Part shown: one piece after another, positions 19,901 through 28,724 of the stretch
How positions within the stretch are numbered: the stretch's first letter is position 1
Layout of the letters: the number at the start of each line of letters is the position of its first letter
NCBI GenBank assembly: GCA_963787045.1
Contig: CAWBBR010000002.1
Span: forward strand, 62,001-126,000
DNA from: DATJGR01 sp963787045
GTDB lineage: Bacteria; Pseudomonadota; Gammaproteobacteria; Pseudomonadales; Azotimanducaceae
Length of the DNA stretch: 64,000 nt
Direction: 5' to 3'
Notes under the pieces: generated by a model
The model's input: only the letters and a program-made list of their open reading frames with translations
What the model was told of the DNA's origin: nothing
Database searches by the model: none
Made by a program: the position numbers and the translations under genes

Positions 19901-21345
19901 ATGACGGACGCAGCCGCGCCGAAGGAACGCTTTTCGGCCTATCACATCGTGCTGCTGGCGCTGCTCGGCATCGCGACGCTGTACGAAGGCTTCGATGCGT
20001 CGATGCTGACGCTCGCGTCGGTGGACGTGCGCGCGACGCTGCACATCGCGCTGGACGAGTGGGGCACCGATCTATGCGATCACGCGCGGCGGCATGATCG
20101 CTTCGTTCTTCTTCCTGATGTGCGCGGACCGGTTCGGCCGCCGCACGCTGTTGCTGATTACGGTGGCTGGCTTCGCGATCGCAACGGCGGCAACGGCGTT
20201 CGTGCAGACGAAGTTCCAGTTCACGATGTGGCAGACCGTGGCGCGGCTGTTCCTGACGGCCCAGTACGGTCTCGCCATCATCATCGCGGGCGAAGAGTTG
20301 CCGGCCCGCCTGCGCGGCACCGGTATCACCATCCTCACCGGATTCGCCACGATAGGCACGGTAGCGATGGCGAAAACGTCGCCGTTCTTTCTGCTGTTGG
20401 CGAACGCGGAAGGAAATCCGGCGCACGACTTCGCCATGCAGTGCGTGGCGACCGCGTCGAGCTGGCTCGGCATCGCGAGCGACGGCGCGCATTGGCGCGG
20501 CCTGTATCTGATCGGCTTGTTCCCGCTGTTTCTGCTGCCGTTTCTGGCGCTCGGCGTGCGCGAGACCGCGCGCTATCGAGAGATCGCCGCCGGCCGCGAA
20601 CGCGCTTCGATACTGGCCACCATTCGCGCGCAGTTCGGCGAAGCGAAACGGCTGATCGAACCGCAGTACCTGCCGCGCTTTCGCATCGTGGTGCTGTTGT
20701 GGAACTGCGTTTATCTGGTGATCGCACCGGCCGTCGCGTTCTGGTCGATCTACGCGCGCGAACAGGTCGGCATGACGCCGGCGCAGGTCGGCAACGTGGT
20801 GATGTGGGCGTACATCGCCGGCACCTTCGGACATCTGTTGGCGGGCCAGCTCGTCGACCGGCTCGGCCGCAAGATCACGTGCGCGACGTTCTACAGCATC
20901 GCCGCAGTCGCGATCATCGGGCTGTTTCACACCAACACCGTGTTCGGGCAGTACTTCTGGCACATAACGACGGTGTTCTTCTTCAACTGCGCGATCGGCG
21001 CGACGCACGTCTATGCATCCGAACTGTTTCCGACCGAACTGCGCGCGACCGGCTACGGCTGGACGACGAATCTGTTCGGCCGCGTCACCGAAGTGGCCAT
21101 TCCGTATCTGATCGGCCAGCTGATTCCGCTGATGGGCATTTCGTGGGGCATCACGTGGGTGGCCATCGGACCGATCATCGGCGCCATCCTGGTGATGAAG
21201 TACGCGCCCGAAACCCGCGGCCTGACGCTCGAGCAGATCCAGGAAAAACTGGGCGGCCCACGCAAAGAGGGCGCAGCAGCGGGCGGCGGCGTAGCGCAGA
21301 CCGGCAGTGCGTCCGCTGTCCGCGGAATCTGCAGCGGCTTAGGCC
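19901..21345 (+). CDS. Major facilitator superfamily transporter, frameshifted
   Basis: About 480 residues with twelve predicted membrane segments. The N-terminus (YHIVLLALLGIATLYEGFDASMLTLA) is in the frame from ATG 19901; near 20070 it changes frame and continues as MIASFFFLMCADRFGRRTLLL, the MFS loop 2-3 motif (D-R-x-GRR). Later landmarks are ARLRGTGITILTGFATIG, the second half motif LVDRLGRKITCATF and a C-terminal YAPETRGLTLEQIQEKLGG, typical of sugar- or organic-acid-type MFS proteins. The end is uncertain: the open frame runs into the opposite tetR gene, whereas stops in the third frame at 21292 or 21340 would give a natural tail. Substrate unknown. Confidence 0.8.
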
Positions 21346-21354
21346 GTGCGGATC

Positions 21355-21999
21355 TCAGGGCCGAGCCGCGGCGGCGAGCGCGTGCCGCACCGTCGCTTGA
21401 AAGCTCGCCGCGACGGTTTCGGGCCGGTATTCCCAATAGGGCAGGTTTTCGAGCGCGCCGAACACGAAGTGCACGAGCAGCGCCGGGTCGCCCGAGCGGA
21501 TCGAACCGTCGTCGATGCCGCTTTCGACGATCGTGCGCAGCGACTGCAGCAGTTCGTTGCGGCGCGCGATCAACCGGTTGACCGTTTGCTGCGGCAGATG
21601 GCCGACCAACGCGACGGACGGCAACGCCTCGTCGCGCACCAGCTGCTGGAACGCGTCGACGAACGCGAGCAGCCGCGCCAATCCGTCGGCAGACGCGTCG
21701 ATATTCCGATCGACGCACGTAGCGATCAGGTCGTGCGTGCGCATGAACGCTTGCGCGAGGATTTCTTCCTTGCTGTCGAAGTAGTGATAGAGGGCGTTGT
21801 AAGACAGGCCCAGTTCGCGCGCGATGATCGCCATCGACGCGCCGGTATAGCCGAGTCGATTTATGCATTGCGTAGCGGCGCGCAGGATCGTTTCCCGACG
21901 CGCGTCGCGTTGCGCGGCCTTGGCGATCGCCCACGGATTGTCCCGGTTCGGCGTACGCAGCGTGCGTTTGCGCTCGCGCGGTTTTGCGGTTGCCTTCAC
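21355..21999 (-). CDS. TetR family transcriptional regulator
   Basis: 214 residues from GTG 21999, which overlaps the stop of the upstream tetR gene (GTGA), so the two are co-translated. The N-terminal helix-turn-helix is clear (RRETILRAATQCINRLGYTGASMAIIARELGLSYNALYHYFDSKEEIL, residues about 34-80, with recognition helix around LSYNALYHYF). The ligand domain ends with VHFVFGALENLPYWEYRPE. Basic N-terminal tail KPRERKRTLRTP. Together with its paralogue it is the likely repressor of the divergent dehydrogenase gene at 22744. Confidence 0.9.
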   Translation of the reverse strand: MKATAKPRERKRTLRTPNRDNPWAIAKAAQRDARRETILRAATQCINRLGYTGASMAIIARELGLSYNALYHYFDSKEEILAQAFMRTHDLIATCVDRNIDASADGLARLLAFVDAFQQLVRDEALPSVALVGHLPQQTVNRLIARRNELLQSLRTIVESGIDDGSIRSGDPALLVHFVFGALENLPYWEYRPETVAASFQATVRHALAAAARP

Positions 22000-22613
22000 G
22001 GTGCCAGCACCCGATCGACGAGGCGATCCAACTCCGCGTCGAATCTGCGCGTGCCGAGAGTCTCGACGAGCGTCGGATACGGCAGCGAATAGACTCCGCT
22101 CAACAGGATGGCCAGCGTCGAGGCGACGTCGCAGTCGCGAATCGATCCATCGGCGATGCCTCCGCGAAACGTCGCCATCAGACGTTTTCGTTGCGCCGCG
22201 TTGCGCGCGATCACCACCGTCAGATCTTTCGGCTGCAGATGCACGACGAGCCAAGATCCGGGCAACGGTACGGATTCGATGAGCGCACGCACTTCTGCGA
22301 CGAATCGGCGCAACTTTGCGTTGCCGTTGCCGGGCGCGGCTTCTGCAGCGTCTACACATCCGTCGATCAGCGTGAAGGCGCGTTCGAAGCAGCGCAGCAG
22401 GATGTCCGATTTACTGTCGAAGTAGTGGTAAAGCGCATTCGTCGACAGACCGAGGTGCCGCGCGATGGCGGCCATCGACGCGCGCGCATAGCCAACCTCG
22501 TTGAAGCGTTGCGTCGCGGCGCGCAGAACCAGCTCTCGACGAGCTTCTCCGTCATCGCGTTTTGCGGATTTCCAGGCAGCGATTTTGGCGCGCGGCATCG
22601 ACACACTTTCCAT
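21996..22613 (-). CDS. TetR family transcriptional regulator (paralogue)
   Basis: 205 residues, start at 22613 or MPRAK at 22598. The helix-turn-helix region reads RRELVLRAATQRFNEVGYARAS then MAAIARHLGLSTNALYHYFDSKSDILL and is very similar to the downstream tetR, so the pair probably arose by duplication and may form a heterodimer or respond to two ligands. It is the first gene of a two-gene unit divergent from the PQQ dehydrogenase gene; the 130-bp gap carries a direct repeat likely to be its operator. Confidence 0.9.
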   Translation of the reverse strand: MESVSMPRAKIAAWKSAKRDDGEARRELVLRAATQRFNEVGYARASMAAIARHLGLSTNALYHYFDSKSDILLRCFERAFTLIDGCVDAAEAAPGNGNAKLRRFVAEVRALIESVPLPGSWLVVHLQPKDLTVVIARNAAQRKRLMATFRGGIADGSIRDCDVASTLAILLSGVYSLPYPTLVETLGTRRFDAELDRLVDRVLAP

Positions 22614-22666
22614 GCAACCTGGCCACTATATCCGGACCCGGTTCGTAAGCCACTCATGAAAAACAG

Positions 22667-22713
22667 GATGACCGAACAAATTATTGTGATGACCGTACAA
22701 ATCTGGATATGAT
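22667..22713 (+). promoter_or_regulatory. Predicted promoter with 21-bp-spaced direct repeat operator
   Basis: Two copies of GATGACCG[A/T]ACAAAT at 22667-22681 and 22688-22702 start exactly 21 bp apart, two helical turns. They overlap a candidate sigma-70 promoter for the downstream gene: TTGTGA at 22684-22689, 18 bp, TATGAT at 22708-22713. The second copy fills the spacer, so binding would block polymerase. The adjacent divergent tetR pair is the obvious source of the binding protein. Repeat and spacing are seen directly; the operator role is inferred. Confidence 0.6.
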
Positions 22714-22743
22714 CCACCTCCCGAGCGGCACTGGAGACGAGGC

Positions 22744-24591
22744 ATGCCACGCAACTGGATGGTCAATCTCGGTGGCGCACTGCTGATAGCGCTGCTGGCG
22801 AGTCCGGTGCGCGCAGAAGACGCGACGCCACCCGGTAAAGCGCTTTACGAAGCCCGTTGCGCTTCGTGCCATACGAATCCGGGAACGTCGAAAGCGCCGC
22901 CGCTGTCGGCGATGAAGACGATGCCGGCCGAACGCGTGTTCTTCGCCATGTCGAACGGCGCGATGAAGTCGCAGGCGGCCGGGCTGGCGATCCCGGAACT
23001 CATCGCGCTCGCGTCGTTCGCATCGGCCGGCACACAGCCCGACTACGTGCCGGCGCCGGCGGCGATGTGCGCAAAGCGGACGGTCGATGCGAAACCGGCC
23101 GTATCCGGCTGGGGATTCGACGCGCAGAACTCGCGCGCACTCGATGCGAAACAGACGCGCATCGACGCGGCGAACGTCGGCAAGCTGCAACTGAAATGGG
23201 CGTTCGGTTTGCCGGGCGTAACGGATACGCGATCGCAACCGGTGGCCAGCGCCGACACGTTGTTCGTCGCGGCATCGAGCGGACACGTGTTCGCGCTCGA
23301 TCGCGAGAGCGGGTGCGTGAAGTGGCATACCGCGACGCCGGTTCGAACGTCGTTGACGTTGGGGCGCCTGGCCGCCGATCGCGCGGCGCTGTTCTTCGGC
23401 GACATGCAGGGCTTCGTCACCGCACTCGACGCGCAGACCGGCGCGATCGTCTGGCGCCAACACGCGGGGCTCTTCGAGGCTTCGATGCTGAGCGGCGCGG
23501 TGGTGCAGCACGACGACGTTCTGATCGTGCCGGTCTCGTCGATCGAAGTCGGGCTCGCATCGAATCCGCAATACGAGTGCTGCAAGACCCACGGCGCGGT
23601 GCGGGCGCTGAAAGCCGCCACCGGCGAAATCCTGTGGACTGCATCGCTCACGCCGGACGCGCAGGCGACGACGAAGAGTTCTGCGGGCACGCAGCAGTGG
23701 GGACCGTCGGGTGTCCCTGTGTGGGGTGCGCCCACGATCGATGCGAAACGCGGGCTCGTCTACATCGGCACCGGTGAGAACTATTCGGAGCCGGCGACGG
23801 ATCGCAGCGACGCGATCGTCGCGCTGGACCTGCGCACCGGCGCCGAGCGCTGGCACTTTCAGGGTAGCGCCGGCGACGTGTACAACACCGCGTGCGACGC
23901 GATGCCGCCCGGGCCGAATTGTCCGAAGGTGAAAGGTCCGGACTTCGACTTCGGCGCGGCCGTGATCATTGCGCGCGACGCGCGCGGCCGGGAGTTGCTG
24001 TTGGCCGCGCAGAAGTCCGGTGACGTGTACGCATTGTCACCCGACGACGGCAAAGTGGTGTGGCAGAAGAAGGTGGGTACCGGCTCTGCGCTCGGCGGCG
24101 TGCATTGGGGGATCGCCGCGGCGGATGGCCGTGTATATGTGCCGATCGCGGATCCGCCGTTCCCGATTCCGGGCTACGTGTCGAAAGCCGGCATGTATGC
24201 GCTGTCCGTCGACGACGGCGCAACCGTGTGGTCGCACCCGATCGAGCGCGGCTGCGAGACCGATCTGATGGCCTATTTCCAGCGCGACAAGCTGTATCCC
24301 GCGTGCTCGTTCTACTTCGGGCCGTCGGCACCCCCAACGGTTCTGCCCGGTCTCGTGGTGCAGGGCGGGCTCGACGGCAAAATCCGTGTGCTCGGCAGCG
24401 ACAGCGGTAAAGAGCTGTGGACGTACGACACGATGAAGGATTTCGAAACGGTCAACGGCGTTCCGGCACACGGCGGGTCGATCGATGCCGCCGGCGCGAT
24501 TGCGGTGGGGCAGATGCTCTACATCCAGTCCGGATACAGCCTGTTCGGGCAACTACCCGGCAACGCACTGCTCGCATTCGAGGTGCGTTGA
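22744..24591 (+). CDS. PQQ-dependent cytochrome dehydrogenase, polyvinyl-alcohol-dehydrogenase-like
   Basis: 615-residue periplasmic quinohaemoprotein. A signal peptide (about residues 1-24, cutting after SPVRAE) is followed by a small cytochrome c domain with haem motif CASCH (about residue 39) and then a PQQ beta-propeller: repeated blades such as HVFALDRESGCVKWHT, FVTALDAQTGAIVW, ALKAATGEILW, IVALDLRTGAERW and VYALSPDDGKVVW. A vicinal Cys pair occurs in QYECCKTHG. The order haem domain then propeller is that of polyvinyl alcohol dehydrogenase (EC 1.1.2.6), rather than methanol dehydrogenase, but the substrate may be another alcohol. A strong GGAGACGAGG ribosome site precedes ATG 22744. Confidence 0.85.
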   Translation: MPRNWMVNLGGALLIALLASPVRAEDATPPGKALYEARCASCHTNPGTSKAPPLSAMKTMPAERVFFAMSNGAMKSQAAGLAIPELIALASFASAGTQPDYVPAPAAMCAKRTVDAKPAVSGWGFDAQNSRALDAKQTRIDAANVGKLQLKWAFGLPGVTDTRSQPVASADTLFVAASSGHVFALDRESGCVKWHTATPVRTSLTLGRLAADRAALFFGDMQGFVTALDAQTGAIVWRQHAGLFEASMLSGAVVQHDDVLIVPVSSIEVGLASNPQYECCKTHGAVRALKAATGEILWTASLTPDAQATTKSSAGTQQWGPSGVPVWGAPTIDAKRGLVYIGTGENYSEPATDRSDAIVALDLRTGAERWHFQGSAGDVYNTACDAMPPGPNCPKVKGPDFDFGAAVIIARDARGRELLLAAQKSGDVYALSPDDGKVVWQKKVGTGSALGGVHWGIAAADGRVYVPIADPPFPIPGYVSKAGMYALSVDDGATVWSHPIERGCETDLMAYFQRDKLYPACSFYFGPSAPPTVLPGLVVQGGLDGKIRVLGSDSGKELWTYDTMKDFETVNGVPAHGGSIDAAGAIAVGQMLYIQSGYSLFGQLPGNALLAFEVR

Positions 24592-24595
24592 TCGA

Positions 24596-25951
24596 TCACG
24601 GATTCGGTGCGCCGCCGCGCGGTGTGTCGCACGCCGCGTCGCTGGCGGCCGCGCCGCACGAACCGGATTCGGTCGGATAGAACACCGGTGCGAAACCACC
24701 GCCCGGCGTGCGGAAGTTGGTGGTCTGTCCTTGATACAGGCGCGCGGCGATCAACAGCACTTCGCCGTCGTAGACGTAGTTGCGCAAGTCGACCTTGAGT
24801 ATCGGCGTGGCCGTGTCGTCGGCCGTGATTCGCTCGCTCGGCGGCACCAGCGCCTGCGCGACATAGTCTCCCGTCAGAATCTCGGCAAACACCCGCCGCG
24901 TCAGTTTGTCGCCGCGGTATGCGCCGCCGCTGCCGAACCCGCACGCCGGTTTGAAGAACAGCCGCTTGCGATCGTGCCAGAGGGCCTCGGCGTCTGCGGC
25001 CTTCACGACAATCGTCTTCGGAATGTTCCGAAGCAACCGTTCCGAGATCGAAGAGTCGATGTGCCAACGATGCAACGCTGTCGCGTCGCTGAGCAGCGCG
25101 AGGTTGCGCTTGTCCGCATATAGCGCGTGGCTGTGCGGGTGCGGTGTCATGACGACCGAATCGGTTTCGTACGCGCGCGCCAGAGCGGCGTGCTCGGGCC
25201 GTTCGAAGTAGAAATCCGTCAGCCGGTTGTACACGAGATCGATCGGGCCGGACGCGTGGCACAGCGAACCGCCTTGCAGTTTCAGTTCCGACGGGTCTGC
25301 GATCGTCGTACGGATGCCGCGCGCCTCGAACAGGCGTTGGAACAGCAGGAATTCGGGGTACAGGTATTGCGCGGCGGGTGTGGTATCGACGATCGCGATG
25401 TGTTGCAGCGGCGCATCGCCGCGCGAGGCGCGCCAATCGGCCATGAACGTGGCGAACAGGCGTTCTTCTATGGATGCGTAGTCACTCGGGCCACTGACCA
25501 GATCCGCTACTTCGCGGCAACACGCCTGTTGTGCACGGCCCATCTCGGCATTCAGCATCACGCCGCCGGCGTTGGTGTTGATCTCGATCAACCGCGGCCC
25601 ATCGGCACCCAGATGAAAATCGTAGCCCTGCATTACGCCCTGAGCGGCGGGACGCCGCGCGGCGATGTTCGGCGCTTTCGCGAGCGCTTCGCTTCGGTAG
25701 GCGTCGGTGCCGACCACCGCATGCACGGCGCGGATCACCTGCTGCATTTCGAGCACGTGCGAACGCGACACGAATACCGGCAGCGACGAGAACAGGTGCG
25801 GGTGCGATTCGTTCAACGAACGGGTCAGCCCGCCGCTCGCGAGATCGGTGTCGAGCCAGTCGTGCAGCGCGGCGACGTCGGTGCCGATGCAGAAGCATTC
25901 GCGATTCAAGCGATCGGCCGGAGAGAGCGACGGGACGATGGGTGCGGACAT
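24596..25951 (-). CDS. Uncharacterised ATP-grasp-like protein
   Basis: 451 residues, start ATG 25951. I recognise no named family with certainty. The block QGYDFHLGADGPRLIEINTNAGG resembles the metal/ATP-binding strand of ATP-grasp ligases, and later KRLFFKPACGFGSGGAYRGDKL resembles a lysine-containing nucleotide-binding loop, with LKVDLRNYVYDGEVLLIAARLYQGQTTNFRTPGGGFAPV near the C-terminus (an R-x(n)-N pattern expected in a ligase core). A peptide- or glutathione-synthetase-like ligase is therefore plausible. It converges on the PQQ dehydrogenase with a four-base gap between stops and is divergent from the LLM gene. Confidence 0.6.
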   Translation of the reverse strand: MSAPIVPSLSPADRLNRECFCIGTDVAALHDWLDTDLASGGLTRSLNESHPHLFSSLPVFVSRSHVLEMQQVIRAVHAVVGTDAYRSEALAKAPNIAARRPAAQGVMQGYDFHLGADGPRLIEINTNAGGVMLNAEMGRAQQACCREVADLVSGPSDYASIEERLFATFMADWRASRGDAPLQHIAIVDTTPAAQYLYPEFLLFQRLFEARGIRTTIADPSELKLQGGSLCHASGPIDLVYNRLTDFYFERPEHAALARAYETDSVVMTPHPHSHALYADKRNLALLSDATALHRWHIDSSISERLLRNIPKTIVVKAADAEALWHDRKRLFFKPACGFGSGGAYRGDKLTRRVFAEILTGDYVAQALVPPSERITADDTATPILKVDLRNYVYDGEVLLIAARLYQGQTTNFRTPGGGFAPVFYPTESGSCGAAASDAACDTPRGGAPNP

Positions 25952-26034
25952 GTCGTTTCTGCGTCGTGCGGACGCCGGTAGATTGCAGCGCGCGCCGACA
26001 ATTACAAGGGGAGCCTTGTGGTAACGTCTCGGCC

Positions 26035-26982
26035 ATGACCGCTCCTCTGCATCTCGGCCTCACGCCGTGGCTGGCGCCGATCGGCCGCCGCGCCGACGAG
26101 TTGTCGCGCCAGGCGGAACTGGCCGAGCAGTGGGGATACGAATCGTTCTGGCTGCCCGAAAACCACTTCGGCGAAGGCGCGATTCCCGAGCCGATGATGC
26201 TGCTGTCCGCCGTCGCCGGTGCGACGCGAACGATCCGGCTCGGCACCACCTCTTATCTGCTGCCGTTGCGGCATCCGTTGCAGGCGGCGGAGCAGGTCGC
26301 GGTGCTCGATCAGTTGTCGAACGGCCGCGTCATCCTGGGAGTTGGCCGCGGTTATCAGCCCGCGCTGTTCGACGCGTTCAACGTGGTTCGATCGGAGAAG
26401 CGCGAGATTTTTGCCGACTGCCTCGCGACGATGCGGCGCGCGTGGAGCGGCGAAGCGATCGGCGGCGACGCCAACGTTTCGCTCTGGCCGCGACCGGTGC
26501 AGGTGCCGCATCCGCCGATCTGGGTGGCTGCGTTCGGGCCGAAAGCGTTGAATCAGGCCGGCACGCTCGGCTTACCTTATCTCGCCTCGCCGATGGAGTC
26601 GTTCGAAGTGCTGGTTCGCAACTACGCGCGGCACGCCGAAGCATGTGCGCAGGCGGGCGTCGCCGTTCCCGACATCGTGCCGATCATGCGCACCGTGTTC
26701 GTCAGCCGCGACGCGACGAGGCTCGATCGCGTGCGCGAGGCGTTGGCGGCACAGGTGACGACGATGCGCGCGCAAGCGAACGCCGCGATGCGCAACCGAA
26801 TGCCGGAAACCGTCGAAGAGTGGGGCATCATCGGCACGCCCGAACAGGTGCAGGCGCGGATCGCCGATTACCGCCGCGCGCTTGGAATGACGCATCTGAT
26901 TGCGACGCGACTGCGCATCGGCGGCATCGATGCGGACGCGCTCGAAGAGTCCATACACACATTGGCCGAGATCGTAGTCTGA
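26035..26982 (+). CDS. LLM class flavin-dependent oxidoreductase
   Basis: Luciferase-like monooxygenase/reductase TIM barrel of 315 residues, using FMN or F420. Motifs: WGYESFWLPENHFGEG, TRTIRLGTTSYLLPLRHPLQAAEQVAVLDQLSNGRVILGVGRGY, shown as an RLGT block, an HPLQAAEQVAVLDQLSNGR block and GVGRGY, all family hallmarks. PHPPIWVAAFGPKAL and IIGTPEQVQARIADYRR also match. Start is ATG 26035; no convincing ribosome site is visible. It is followed after 12 bp by a hydroxyacid dehydrogenase on the same strand, so the two probably form an operon for degradation of an organic compound. Confidence 0.9.
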   Translation: MTAPLHLGLTPWLAPIGRRADELSRQAELAEQWGYESFWLPENHFGEGAIPEPMMLLSAVAGATRTIRLGTTSYLLPLRHPLQAAEQVAVLDQLSNGRVILGVGRGYQPALFDAFNVVRSEKREIFADCLATMRRAWSGEAIGGDANVSLWPRPVQVPHPPIWVAAFGPKALNQAGTLGLPYLASPMESFEVLVRNYARHAEACAQAGVAVPDIVPIMRTVFVSRDATRLDRVREALAAQVTTMRAQANAAMRNRMPETVEEWGIIGTPEQVQARIADYRRALGMTHLIATRLRIGGIDADALEESIHTLAEIVV

Positions 26983-26994
26983 GGAGGGGAACAG

Positions 26995-27999
26995 ATGACC
27001 TTGCGAGTTTTGTGGCCGACCATGCGCTGGCCCGACGACTGGCGCATCGAGAGCGAAGCCATTGGCGCGGGCGTGCGCGCCGAATTCGTCGACCGGTTCG
27101 AGAATGTGACGGACGATCAGTGGCGTAGCTGCGACGGCGTCGTGTCCGGCGTGGACGTGCCGAGCCAATATCGGGCGAAGCTCGAGAAATGTCGCATCTT
27201 CGTAAAGCCGGCGGTCGGATTCGACAACATCGACCTGAAAGCATGGGGCGAACTCGGCATCCCGGTATGCAACGTACCCGACTACGGCACGATGGAAGTG
27301 GCCGACCACGCGATTGCGCTGATGCTGACGCTGATGAAAGGCATCGAGTTCCACACCGCCGAGCTGCGCGCAAATCCGCGCGGCAACTGGCGGCCCGCGT
27401 TGAACCCGTACGGTCGGCGTTTGTCGGCGTGCACGTTCGGAGTGGTCGGCATCGGTCGCATCGGTACCGCGGCGGCGCTGCGCGCCAAGGCCTTCGGCAT
27501 GGATGTGGTGTTCTGCGATCCGTACGTCAGCAACGGGGTGGATCTGGCGCTGGGTGTCCGCAGAGTGCATTCGTTGGAGGATCTGATGCGGCAGAGCGAT
27601 GTCGTTAGCGTGCATGTGCCGTTGTCGGACGAAACTCGCAAGCTGGTCGGCGCAAAGGCATTCGCAGCCGCAAAACCCGGACTGATTCTGGTGAACACCG
27701 CGCGCGGCGAGGTCGTCGACCTGGATGCCCTGTACGACGCGATGCGCGACGGCAAAGTGCAGGCCGCGGGTCTCGACGTACTGCCGGTGGAACCGGCAGA
27801 CGTGAACCATCCGCTGATCAAGGCGTTCAGCGCCAACGAAGACTGGCTCGCGCACCGTCTGGTGATGACGCCGCACTCGGCATTCTTCACGCCGGAAAGC
27901 GTGTTCGACATGCGCGCGAAGAGCGCCGAGGTGGCTGCGACGTTTCTGCGCGACGGACGCATGCAGAACTGCGTGAACGGTCAGTTCCTCAAGCGGTAG
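26995..27999 (+). CDS. D-isomer-specific 2-hydroxyacid dehydrogenase
   Basis: 334-residue NAD(P)-dependent enzyme, reversibly converting a 2-hydroxyacid to a 2-oxoacid. Rossmann motif FGVVGIGRIGTAAALRAKAFGM (GxGxxG) at about residue 150. Substrate-domain block FVKPAVGFDNIDLKAWGELGIPVCNVPDYGT, catalytic Arg in LVNTARGEVVDLDAL, Glu in VLPVEPADV and His in MTPHSAFFT. A very strong GAGGAGGGGA ribosome site precedes ATG 26995. It sits directly after the LLM oxidoreductase. Exact substrate unknown; similarity to phosphoglycerate and C-terminal-binding-protein-like dehydrogenases only indicates the fold. Confidence 0.92.
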   Translation: MTLRVLWPTMRWPDDWRIESEAIGAGVRAEFVDRFENVTDDQWRSCDGVVSGVDVPSQYRAKLEKCRIFVKPAVGFDNIDLKAWGELGIPVCNVPDYGTMEVADHAIALMLTLMKGIEFHTAELRANPRGNWRPALNPYGRRLSACTFGVVGIGRIGTAAALRAKAFGMDVVFCDPYVSNGVDLALGVRRVHSLEDLMRQSDVVSVHVPLSDETRKLVGAKAFAAAKPGLILVNTARGEVVDLDALYDAMRDGKVQAAGLDVLPVEPADVNHPLIKAFSANEDWLAHRLVMTPHSAFFTPESVFDMRAKSAEVAATFLRDGRMQNCVNGQFLKR

Positions 28000-28028
28000 C
28001 GTTCGACACTACCGCGACGACGGTTCGA

Positions 28029-28724
28029 TCAGTGTTCGATCTGGCCGAGGTTCGCGTGCAGTACCGAGCCGTTCACCACGGGGTGGTGCGCGGCCCAGTG
28101 CAGCGTCTCCGCGATTTCCTCCGGCGCGATCAGACGACCGTAGGCCGACATCGAACGCACCTGCTCGCGAGCTTCTGCAGGCACGTGCTCGCGGAACATT
28201 TCGGTATCGGTGAAGCCGGGGCAGACGCAAGCGGTGTGGATTTCGCGACCGACCAGGTCCTGGCACATCGCGCGCATCATCCCCACCATCGCGTGTTTGC
28301 TGACGACGTAGCTGAAGCTGTGCGGCACGGCTTTTTCAGACAAGGTCGAGCCGACATAAAGCACCGAAGATCCACGGTGCATGAACGGCAGCGTGAAATA
28401 GTTCAGCGTGTTCGGCGCGATCAGGTTCACTTCGAACACTTCGCGCAAGCGATTGCTCGGTGTCTCGACCGCGGTGTCGTTGTCGAGGCGAGCCGCGTTG
28501 TGGATCAGCACGATCCGCTCCGCGTCGCTCAACAACTGACCGAGCTGCCCGGAAATGTTGTCCAGGAAGCGCGGCGTGGCGAGATCGCAATTGATGTGCG
28601 TCACTTTCGCGAGCGGGCAGCGCCGACGCGACAGGTTGACGACGTCGTAGCCGCCGTCGGCGAAACGCCGTGCGGTGGCGAGTCCGATGCCGGCACTGGC
28701 ACCGGTGATCAACAACAGATTCAT
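28029..28724 (-). CDS. SDR family reductase, possible sepiapterin/pteridine reductase
   Basis: 231 residues from ATG 28724 (GGAG seven bases upstream). Cofactor loop ITGASAGIGLATARRFA, then an NLSRRRC stretch suggesting NADP preference; HNAARL replaces NNAG; catalytic SYVVSKHAMVG (YxxxK). The C-terminal CPGFTDTEMFREHVP is usual for SDRs. Its ATG overlaps the stop of a pterin synthase gene (ATGA), so both proteins are made together. That coupling suggests a role in pterin reduction, as for sepiapterin reductase or FolM, but the fold alone does not prove it. Confidence 0.8.
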   Translation of the reverse strand: MNLLLITGASAGIGLATARRFADGGYDVVNLSRRRCPLAKVTHINCDLATPRFLDNISGQLGQLLSDAERIVLIHNAARLDNDTAVETPSNRLREVFEVNLIAPNTLNYFTLPFMHRGSSVLYVGSTLSEKAVPHSFSYVVSKHAMVGMMRAMCQDLVGREIHTACVCPGFTDTEMFREHVPAEAREQVRSMSAYGRLIAPEEIAETLHWAAHHPVVNGSVLHANLGQIEH

